Shown here in pieces: positions 56,352 through 64,000 of a stretch of DNA of 64,000 bases. Position numbers and translations under genes: made by a program. The stretch's first letter is position 1; every line of letters starts with the position of its first letter. The notes below the pieces were generated by a model. It saw nothing but the letters and a program-made list of their open reading frames with translations, was not told where the DNA came from and ran no database searches. Source of the stretch: Pseudomonadota bacterium. GTDB lineage: Bacteria > Pseudomonadota > Alphaproteobacteria > Rhizobiales > Phreatobacteraceae. Location of the stretch: NCBI GenBank assembly GCA_020161695.1, contig JAIUOO010000001.1:62001-126000 (forward strand), in the 5' to 3' direction.

Positions 56352-58604
56352 TCAACCGAACTTGTTGTTCTTCGGGAAGCCCTTGGGTGGCAAACGACCG
56401 GCATCGGCGCGGTTGCCCAGCCATTCCGCGAGGTCGGCCTGCGCCACCGTCCAGGTCCGGTCGGAGGAATCCTTCCAGGTCAGGCCATCGGCGAGATTGA
56501 AGGTCTTGGCGTCGGACAGGCCGCCGCCCTTGTATTTCTGCAGCCTGACGCCCTTGCCGCGCGCCATTTCCGGCACCTGGCTCAGCGGGAAGACCACCAG
56601 CTTGCGGTTCTCGCCGACGACGGCGGCGTGATCGCCCTCGACGAAGCGGACCACCGCCAGCTCGTCCGGCGCATCGACGCCCATGACGCCCTTGCCCTTG
56701 CGGGTATTGGCGACGAGATCGTCCTCCGCGACGACGAAGCCGCGCCCTTCCTTGGAAGCGAACAGCGCCTTGCGGCCGCCCCTGAACGGGGTGACGTCGA
56801 CGATGTCGTGCTCCTGTTCGAGATCGATCATCAGGCGGACCGGCTCGCCGGCGCCGCGGCCGCCGGGCAGCTTGGAGCCCTCCAGCGTGAAGACCTTGCC
56901 GTTGGTGGCGAAGACAAGGAGCTTCGAGGTCGTCTCGGCGAAGAAGGCGATCTTCAACCGGTCATCGGTCTTGAAGGTCAGGCTGGAGAGATCCTGCACA
57001 TGGCCTTTGAGGGCGCGGATCCAGCCCTTCTCGGAGACGACGACGGTGATCGGCTCGCGCTCCACCAGCGCTTCGGCGAAGGCTTCGACATCCACCTCGG
57101 TCGCCTCGGCAAAGGTGGTGCGGCGCTTGCCGAGCGGCGTCTCCTTGGAGAACTGCTTCTTCACATTGCCGATCTCCCAGGAGACCGTCTTCCACTGCAG
57201 CGCCTCGGAGCCGAGCAGCTTCTCGATGCCGGCCTTCTCCTTGGTCAGCTCATCATGCTCCTTGCGGAGCTCGATCTCCTCGAGCTTGGCGAGGGAGCGC
57301 AGGCGCATGTTGAGGATGGCCTCGACCTGCACCTCGGTCAGATCGAACCGCGCGACAAGGGCCTTCTTCGGCTCGTCGGCGGTGCGGATGATGCGGATCA
57401 CCTCGTCGATATTGAGGTAGGCGATGATCAGGCCGGCCAGCACTTCGAGGCGCTTGTCGATGGCGGCGAGGCGGTGCTGCGAGCGGCGGATCAGCACTTC
57501 GCGGCGATGGTCGAGCCATTCGCGCAGCACTTCCTTGAGGCCGACGACCTTCGGCACCTTCCCCTTCATGAGCACGTTCATGTTGAGGGGGATGCGGCTT
57601 TCCAGCTCGGTCAGCTTGAACAGGCTCTCCATGAGGATGCCGGCATCGACGTTGCGCGACTTCGGCTCAAAGATGAGGCGGATGTCCTCGGCGCTCTCGT
57701 CGCGCATGTCGTTGACGAGCGGCAGCTTCTTGTCGGTGATCAGCTCGGCGATCTTCTCGATCAGCCGGCCCTTGCTGACGCCGTAGGGAATCTCGGTGAC
57801 GACGACGAGATAGGTACCGCGGCCGGTGTCCTCCGCATGCCAGCGCGCGCGGGTGCGGAAGGCGCCGCGGCCGGTCTCGTAGGCCTCCTCGATGGAGGCC
57901 CGGCCCTCGATGATGATGCCGCCGGTCGGGAAATCCGGGCCGGGCACGTGGGCGACGAGGTCGCGCGTGGTGCAGTCGGGATGGGCGATGATGTGGAGCG
58001 CCGCATCGCAGATCTCGGCGGCGTTGTGCGGGGGAATCGAGGTCGCCATGCCGACCGCGATGCCCTGCGACCCGTTGGCCAGGAGGTTCGGGAAGGCGCC
58101 GGGGAGGACGACGGGCTCCTCGTCCTCCTCGTTGTAGGTCTTGCGGAAATCGACCGAGTCCTCGTCGATGCCGTCGAGCAGCAGGCGCGCGACCTCGGTC
58201 ATGCGCGCTTCGGTATAGCGGTAGGCGGCGGCGTTATCGCCGTCGATATTGCCGAAATTGCCCTGCCCGTCGACCAGCGGATAGCGCTGGGAAAAGTCCT
58301 GCGCGAGGCGCACCAGCGCGTCGTAGACGGACTGGTCGCCATGCGGGTGGAACTTGCCGATGACGTCGCCGACGATGCGGGCGCATTTCTTGAAGGCGGT
58401 GCCCGGATCGAGCTTCAGGAGCCGCATGGCGTGCAGGATGCGGCGGTGGACCGGCTTCAGGCCATCGCGGGCATCGGGCAGCGCCCGGCCCATGATCGTG
58501 GACAGGGCATAGGCGAGATAGCGCTCTTCCAGCGCCTCCCGCAGGTTGATGCTCTCGATGCCGTCCGTGCCGTCGCCGCCGGGCGGTGTCACGCGCTCGC
58601 CCAT
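56352..58604 (-). CDS. parC: DNA topoisomerase IV subunit A
   Basis: 750-residue subunit that cuts and rejoins DNA to unlink daughter chromosomes. The order is a winged-helix/breakage domain with [29 protein letters not shown] and the active Tyr in [10 protein letters not shown], a coiled-coil tower (about 330-480, [24 protein letters not shown]), and a C-terminal beta-pinwheel. [20 protein letters not shown] (quinolone-determining region) carries Asp rather than Ser after HPHG. Length and the short C-terminal domain favour ParC over GyrA. Confidence 0.95.
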   Translation of the reverse strand: MGERVTPPGGDGTDGIESINLREALEERYLAYALSTIMGRALPDARDGLKPVHRRILHAMRLLKLDPGTAFKKCARIVGDVIGKFHPHGDQSVYDALVRLAQDFSQRYPLVDGQGNFGNIDGDNAAAYRYTEARMTEVARLLLDGIDEDSVDFRKTYNEEDEEPVVLPGAFPNLLANGSQGIAVGMATSIPPHNAAEICDAALHIIAHPDCTTRDLVAHVPGPDFPTGGIIIEGRASIEEAYETGRGAFRTRARWHAEDTGRGTYLVVVTEIPYGVSKGRLIEKIAELITDKKLPLVNDMRDESAEDIRLIFEPKSRNVDAGILMESLFKLTELESRIPLNMNVLMKGKVPKVVGLKEVLREWLDHRREVLIRRSQHRLAAIDKRLEVLAGLIIAYLNIDEVIRIIRTADEPKKALVARFDLTEVQVEAILNMRLRSLAKLEEIELRKEHDELTKEKAGIEKLLGSEALQWKTVSWEIGNVKKQFSKETPLGKRRTTFAEATEVDVEAFAEALVEREPITVVVSEKGWIRALKGHVQDLSSLTFKTDDRLKIAFFAETTSKLLVFATNGKVFTLEGSKLPGGRGAGEPVRLMIDLEQEHDIVDVTPFRGGRKALFASKEGRGFVVAEDDLVANTRKGKGVMGVDAPDELAVVRFVEGDHAAVVGENRKLVVFPLSQVPEMARGKGVRLQKYKGGGLSDAKTFNLADGLTWKDSSDRTWTVAQADLAEWLGNRADAGRLPPKGFPKNNKFG

Positions 58605-58747
58605 GGGTCAGGCCTCGCGAATCGGGAAAAGGGTCATCCCGCCTGAATAGGCGGGCAGGCACGAGGGAACAAGCGGGGAACGGGACGGCTGCACCGCCTA
58701 TCCACCGCAAGACCGTTACATTTGCCGGTTTGCCCAAGCCCTTCCGT

Positions 58748-58864
58748 TCAGAACGTCACCGTCACCGACGGCGCGCTGCGCCTGTGCTCGCCGTGATAGG
58801 CCGCCTCGATATTGTTGCCGTCCGGGTCGATCAGGCGGCCGCGATGCAGTTCGGTCGTTTCCAT
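58748..58864 (-). pseudogene. remnant of a VOC/glyoxalase-family gene (C-terminal 38 residues)
   Basis: A 38-residue ORF with its own GGGAG ribosome binding site. LIDPDGNNIEAAYHGEHRRSAPSVTVTF matches the C-terminal end of VOC (glyoxalase/bleomycin-resistance) proteins, where DPDGN(N/H)IE carries the last metal-ligand Glu. No other VOC motif is found upstream in any frame, so the first two-thirds of the gene are missing. Probably a decaying fragment, less likely a functional micropeptide. Confidence 0.55.
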
Positions 58865-58999
58865 GGTGGTCTCCCTGTGACTTCACGCGGGGAACGGCCG
58901 GCGGGCGCGCCCGTTCCTTGGCTTCGGCCCAACAACGACACCCCATTGCCAACGGATGGCGGTAGGGTTGCAATCGACGCACCATCCGGAGCCCGCCCC

Positions 59000-59509
59000 A
59001 TGCGCCGCCTTCTCGCCCTCGCTCTTGCTGCCGCCATCGCCATGCCTGCCCTGCCCGCCTTCTCCCAGTCGCCCGACCTGATCTTCCGCCGCTCCACCGT
59101 GTTCCGGCTGCTGTCCCCCAACGACAAGCTCGCCACCTATGGCCTCGACGATCCGGATGTGGAGGGCGTCGCCTGCCATTTCACCGTGCCGGAAAAGGGT
59201 GGATGGGCAGGCGCCTTCGGTTTTGCCGAGCAACTCTCGGATGTGTCGCTCGCCTGCCGGCAGATCGGGCCGATCCGGTTCCGCAACCGCACGGCACAGG
59301 GCGACGTGGTGTTCCGCGAGGGCCGGTCGTTCTTCTTCAAGCGCGTGCAGATCGTTCGCGGCTGCGACGCCCGGCGCAACGTGCTGGTCTATATGATCTA
59401 TTCCGACAAGCTGATCGACGGCTCGCCGCAGAACTCGACCTCCACCGTGCCGATCATGCCATGGGGCCAGCAGGGCGACATCCAGCGCTGCGGCGAGTTC
59501 ATCAGTTAG
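59000..59509 (+). CDS. creA: CreA family secreted protein
   Basis: 169-residue product with a signal peptide (1 to about 22, ending PAFSQ). VEGVACHFTVPEKGGWAGAFGFAEQLSDVSLACRQIGPIRF is the CreA signature; four Cys are conserved in the family. CreA is periplasmic and of unknown function. The start at 59000 begins the signal peptide; the frame is open upstream without coding character. The stop overlaps the convergent gene at 59502 by eight bases. Confidence 0.9.
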   Translation: MRRLLALALAAAIAMPALPAFSQSPDLIFRRSTVFRLLSPNDKLATYGLDDPDVEGVACHFTVPEKGGWAGAFGFAEQLSDVSLACRQIGPIRFRNRTAQGDVVFREGRSFFFKRVQIVRGCDARRNVLVYMIYSDKLIDGSPQNSTSTVPIMPWGQQGDIQRCGEFIS

Positions 59510-60110
59510 AGGCGGTGGGTCGCGGCTGGCGGGTCAGCAGGTCCAGCCATTCCCGGGCCGTCTGCGGCCGGTCGCGCTCGCGCCGTTCCTGGCGGGTGAG
59601 CCCGTTTGGATCGCAATAAGCCAGGGTCGCCTCGACAATGGCCATCGGCCGGCGCATGTCCATGCCCTCGAAGGTCGTCTCACGGCGACGCTCCATGCGT
59701 CGCATCAACCGCTCGTGCCAAAGGTCGTCATGGGCGACGAGCTTTGCGTCGTAGTAGCAGCGCGGGCGAAGCTGGCCGCGGATCGTCTCGCGGCTGTCGC
59801 CGAACGGCGTGCGCAGGCCCATGGCGACGCGGCGGTCCTCGTGATTGACGGTGAAGGTCACCCCGCCGGCCGTGTTCTGGTAGATTGGCGGCTGCTGCGG
59901 CTCCGGAATGCCATCGACGGTCGCCTGCCCGGCTTCTGGGTGGACATATTCGACGAGAATGCGATGCCGCTCGGTGTGGGCGGCGTAGTCGAGCCAGAGC
60001 AGCGGCACCGCGACGAGGACGGCGACAATGCTCCACAGCGCCAGCCGCAACAGGATCGCCGCAGGCGCCAGAACGACCATCGGTGTCGAGGTGCGCGTTT
60101 CCGGTCTCAT
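59502..60110 (-). CDS. single-pass membrane protein of unknown function
   Basis: 202-residue protein with one N-terminal membrane helix (about 12-42: VVLAPAAILLRLALWSIVAVLVAVPLLWL) and a hydrophilic, probably periplasmic remainder rich in Arg (MRRMERRRETTF, TRQERRERDRPQTAREWL). No family recognised. Its end overlaps the end of creA. Confidence 0.65.
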   Translation of the reverse strand: MRPETRTSTPMVVLAPAAILLRLALWSIVAVLVAVPLLWLDYAAHTERHRILVEYVHPEAGQATVDGIPEPQQPPIYQNTAGGVTFTVNHEDRRVAMGLRTPFGDSRETIRGQLRPRCYYDAKLVAHDDLWHERLMRRMERRRETTFEGMDMRRPMAIVEATLAYCDPNGLTRQERRERDRPQTAREWLDLLTRQPRPTASN

Positions 60111-60199
60111 GCCGGCTTGCTAGCGGCGAGGCGCTTCCGCCTGATGCCGAAGGAACGAAGCTTGCATTTCACCAGCGCCCCCACGCGAGGAAAACACGC

Positions 60200-60946
60200 T
60201 TGAGCCTCACCTATGCCATTGCCGACCTGCATGGCCGCGACGACCTCGCCGCCGCAGCCTTCGAGGCCATCGTGGCGCATGCCGGGGCAAACTCCGCGAC
60301 CATCGTGGCGCTGGGCGATTATGTCGACCGGGGCCCGCATAGCCGGCAGCTGATCGAGCGGCTGATGCGCGGGGCGCCGCGCGCTGGCGACCGCCTCATC
60401 TGCCTCAAGGGCAACCACGAGGAGATGATGGAGCAGACGCTGGCCGGCATGCACCGGCCCGACTGGTGGATCGGCAATGGCGGCGACGCGACCCTCGCCT
60501 CCTACGGCCGGCACCCCGAGCTCGGCTACCTGCCCGGCATCGTACCTCAGGAACACCGCGACTGGATCGCGGGATTGCCGCTGATCCATGTCGATGTCCA
60601 CCGCATCTTCGTCCATGCGGGTGTCGACCCAGACCGACCGCTCGGTGAACAGCGCTCCGACGTCCTGCTCTGGAAGCGCTACGATCATCGCGACGAACGC
60701 GGGCACGGCCGCCGCCACGTCGTCCATGGCCACACCCCGAACGAGACCGGCCCGCTGCTGCTGGCTGCGCGCACGGCGCTCGACACGCTGGCGGTCGCGA
60801 CGGGACGTCTCGTCATCGCCGCGTTCGACGACGCGCGCGCCGGCGCGCCCGTGGCGCGTCTGGAGGTGCGGGCCGCGCCCTCCCCCGACTGGCTGAACCG
60901 GGTTCAGCGGCTTCCGCCGTTCCGCGCCTTGACGGAAGACCGCTGA
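60200..60946 (+). CDS. PPP-type metallophosphoesterase (serine/threonine phosphatase-like)
   Basis: 248-residue calcineurin-fold phosphatase with all metal motifs in order: ADLHGRDD, GDYVDRGPHS, KGNHEEMM, VHAGVDP and VHGHTPNE. The closest pattern is bacterial PPP phosphatases such as PrpA/PrpB; substrate unknown. The start codon is TTG at 60200 with GAGG ten bases upstream; the frame runs further upstream but is antisense to the neighbour there. Confidence 0.88.
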   Translation: MSLTYAIADLHGRDDLAAAAFEAIVAHAGANSATIVALGDYVDRGPHSRQLIERLMRGAPRAGDRLICLKGNHEEMMEQTLAGMHRPDWWIGNGGDATLASYGRHPELGYLPGIVPQEHRDWIAGLPLIHVDVHRIFVHAGVDPDRPLGEQRSDVLLWKRYDHRDERGHGRRHVVHGHTPNETGPLLLAARTALDTLAVATGRLVIAAFDDARAGAPVARLEVRAAPSPDWLNRVQRLPPFRALTEDR

Positions 60947-60965
60947 TCTGCGCTATCTCTCGCCC

Positions 60966-61007
60966 ATGAACGGTTTTTCGATCCTCATCGGGATTATTTG
61001 CGGCTAA
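60966..61007 (+). CDS. possible 13-residue leader peptide upstream of cysS
   Basis: ATG to TAA encodes MNGFSILIGIICG, with a single Cys codon two codons before the stop. It lies 95 bases upstream of cysS and just before a long-range ten-bp helix. No clear ribosome binding site precedes it, so translation is uncertain. If real, stalling at the Cys codon could couple cysteinyl-tRNA levels to cysS expression. Confidence 0.3.
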   Translation: MNGFSILIGIICG

Positions 61008-61013
61008 GCGTTT

Positions 61014-61076
61014 CGCTGGCCGGTCGCCGTTCTTTGCCAAACTGACACGCGCAAAAGATCACGCACCCGGCCAGCG
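61014..61076 (+). promoter_or_regulatory. long-range helix in the cysS leader
   Basis: CGCTGGCCGG (61014-61023) pairs perfectly with CCGGCCAGCG (61067-61076), enclosing 43 bases. A competing small hairpin AGCG-TTT-CGCT (61007-61017) uses the same left arm and overlaps the stop of the 13-residue ORF. The right arm ends 16 bases before the cysS ribosome binding site. The arrangement resembles a leader with alternative folds, but no known T-box or riboswitch was recognised. Confidence 0.4.
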
Positions 61077-61102
61077 GCGCGCGACGCTTTGCGGAGACGG
61101 TT

Positions 61103-62484
<1,382 letters not shown>

Positions 62485-62488
<4 letters not shown>

Positions 62489-62958
62489 CCCGCATCACCG
62501 GCGGCTGCCAGTGCGGGGCGGTGCGCTATGCGTGCCAAGGCCTCGGTCGCGCCGTCGTCTGCCATTGCCGCATGTGCCAGAAGGCGCTCGGCAACGTTTT
62601 AGGCGTCTTCGTCATGGCGCAGGGGCTGACCTGGACGCGCGGCAAGCCGAAATATTTCGCGAGTTCCAACAAGGCCATGCGCGGCTTCTGCGCTGCCTGC
62701 GGCACGCCGCTCTGCGTCATGGATGCGCCCGGCCACTACGAACTGGCCGTCGGCACCCTCGACCATCCGCAAGCCGTTCAGCCGGAGGCCCAGGTCTGCG
62801 TTGGCGGCCGCGCATCCTGGCTTGCCGAACTCGCAGGGCTTCCGACACCGGCCGGCGATGCCAAAGCCGAATGGGACGGCCATTTCGCCAGCGTCATCTC
62901 CAAACAGCATCCCGACCACGACACGGAGGTCTGGCCGCCGGCCGACCGCACGCCATGA
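62485..62958 (+). CDS. GFA (glutathione-dependent formaldehyde-activating enzyme)-like protein
   Basis: 157-residue zinc protein of the CENP-V/GFA fold. Cys ligands are visible as [23 protein letters not shown], and [11 protein letters not shown]. Most relatives have no proven activity; formaldehyde-glutathione chemistry is a family label only. The ATG overlaps the cysS stop and its stop overlaps the cimA start, both as ATGA. Confidence 0.88.
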
Positions 62959-64000
62959 CCCTTGAGACCACGACCGAGCCCGAGCGCCTCTACCTGTTCG
63001 ACACGACGCTGCGCGACGGCGCGCAGACGACCGGCGTCGACTTCTCGCTGGACGACAAGCGCAAGATCGCCGCGCTGCTGGACGATCTCGGCCTCGACTA
63101 TATCGAGGGCGGCTATCCCGGCGCGAATCCTACCGATACCGCCCTGTTCGCCGAAAAGCGCAAGCTCAATGCCCGCTTCACCGCCTTCGGCATGACCAAG
63201 CGGGCGGGACGCTCGGCGGCCAACGATCCCGGCGTCGCGGCGCTGCTCGACGCCAAGGCCGACGCCATCTGCTTCGTCGCCAAGGCCTGGGACTATCACG
63301 TCCATGTCGCGCTCGGCGCGACGCTGGATGAGAACATCGACGGCATCCGGGATTCGGTCGCGACCGCCAAGGCGCGCGGTTTCGAGGTGCTGCTCGACTG
63401 CGAGCACTTCTTCGACGGCTTCAAGGCCAATCCGGACTATGCGCTGACCTGCGCGAAGACGGCCTACGAGGCCGGCGCCCGCTGGGTCGTGCTCTGCGAC
63501 ACCAATGGCGGCACGCTGCCGGAGGAGGTCGCGGAGATCGTCGGCAAGGTCACCGCGGTCGTGCCGGGCGCGCATCTCGGCATCCACGCCCATAACGACA
63601 CCGAGCAGGCAGTAGCGAATTCGCTTGCCGCCGTGCGCGCGGGCGCGCGCCAGATCCAGGGCACTCTCAACGGTCTCGGCGAGCGTTGCGGCAACGCAAA
63701 CCTCACTTCGCTGATCCCGACGCTGCTGATGAAACCCGGCTATGCCGGGCGGTTCCAGATCGGCGTGACCACGGAGAAGCTCGCCCATCTGACGAAAGCC
63801 TCGCGCAAGCTGGACGAGCTGCTCAACCGCTCGCCGAACCGGCACGCGCCCTATGTCGGCGCCTCGGCCTTCGCCACCAAGGCGGGCATCCATGCCTCCG
63901 CGGTGCTGAAGGAGCCCGAGACCTACGAGCATGTTCCGCCGGAGACGGTCGGCAACCGCCGCCACGTCCTCGTCTCCGAACAGGCCGGCAAATCCAATGT
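62955..64000 (+). CDS. cimA: citramalate synthase, 3' end outside the window
   Basis: 348 residues visible of a protein usually near 530. FDTTLRDGAQTTGVDFSLDDKRKIAALLDDLGLDYIEGGYPGANPTD is the CimA/LeuA TIM-barrel start with the metal Asp, HAHNDTEQAVANSLAAVRAG gives the HxH metal motif, and NGLGERCGNANL is the signature that separates CimA from LeuA and homocitrate synthase. It condenses pyruvate and acetyl-CoA to citramalate, giving a threonine-independent route to isoleucine. The C-terminal regulatory domain is cut off. Confidence 0.93.
   Translation, partial: MTLETTTEPERLYLFDTTLRDGAQTTGVDFSLDDKRKIAALLDDLGLDYIEGGYPGANPTDTALFAEKRKLNARFTAFGMTKRAGRSAANDPGVAALLDAKADAICFVAKAWDYHVHVALGATLDENIDGIRDSVATAKARGFEVLLDCEHFFDGFKANPDYALTCAKTAYEAGARWVVLCDTNGGTLPEEVAEIVGKVTAVVPGAHLGIHAHNDTEQAVANSLAAVRAGARQIQGTLNGLGERCGNANLTSLIPTLLMKPGYAGRFQIGVTTEKLAHLTKASRKLDELLNRSPNRHAPYVGASAFATKAGIHASAVLKEPETYEHVPPETVGNRRHVLVSEQAGKSN

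Overview
The window is 64 kb of GC-rich DNA. Its gene content and gene order point to an alphaproteobacterium of the order Hyphomicrobiales (Rhizobiales), with Phreatobacter or Bosea-like genera as possible sources. Pointers are an RNase E with a long charged insertion in its S1 domain, a B12-dependent ribonucleotide reductase, an LdtR regulator next to an L,D-transpeptidase, a glyA-nrdR-ribD-ribE-ribH-nusB operon, and a Mg-type HemB. No tRNA, rRNA, CRISPR array, insertion sequence or prophage was seen. Almost everything is chromosomal housekeeping or metabolic DNA.

Layout. 1-9.6 kb: secreted trypsin-like protease, arginase, an MHYT-PAS-GGDEF-EAL signalling protein, two paralogous DUF1772 membrane proteins, an NCS2 uracil-type permease, an iodotyrosine-deiodinase-like flavoprotein and a glutathione transferase. 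9.7-19.2 kb: envelope genes (PBP1A, AmiC-type amidase, a lipoprotein L,D-transpeptidase) and rne. 19.2-23.7 kb: nrdJ with a long structured leader and tandem NrdR boxes. 23.8-25.2 kb: a lower-GC, probably acquired PD-(D/E)XK nuclease gene. 25.2-27 kb: alanine dehydrogenase and a divergent Lrp-type regulator. 27-34.7 kb: an uncharacterised catabolic locus (TctC-type binding protein, IclR regulator, DUF6282 hydrolase, bicupin, HpaI-type aldolase, BKACE enzyme, split transketolase). 34.8-42.5 kb: small proteins, a degenerate deformylase, thiL, and the riboflavin/nusB/nrdR/glyA operon. 42.5-45.4 kb: L,D-transpeptidase, a new small membrane-protein ORF and ldtR. 45.4-49.1 kb: valine catabolism (acyl-CoA dehydrogenase, HIBCH, a membrane protein, MmsB). 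49.2-54.1 kb: two 96-aa Gly-rich paralogues, then hemB, a lipoprotein-LivH fusion and ilvA in a tightly overlapping operon. 54.1-64 kb: bpt, AapJ-type binding protein, parC, creA, a phosphoesterase, and a cysS-GFA-cimA operon cut by the window end.

Connections. NrdR (about 41 kb) probably represses nrdJ (about 20 kb) through two boxes 31 bp apart. LdtR probably controls the neighbouring transpeptidase. Arginase, alanine dehydrogenase, the valine genes and the 27-35 kb locus suggest a chemoheterotroph using amino acids and organic acids. ilvA and cimA give two alternative routes to 2-oxobutyrate for isoleucine. The least explained parts are the 27-35 kb catabolic locus, the lone nuclease, the lipoprotein-permease fusion, and three candidate RNA leaders (nrdJ, cysS, acyl-CoA dehydrogenase).
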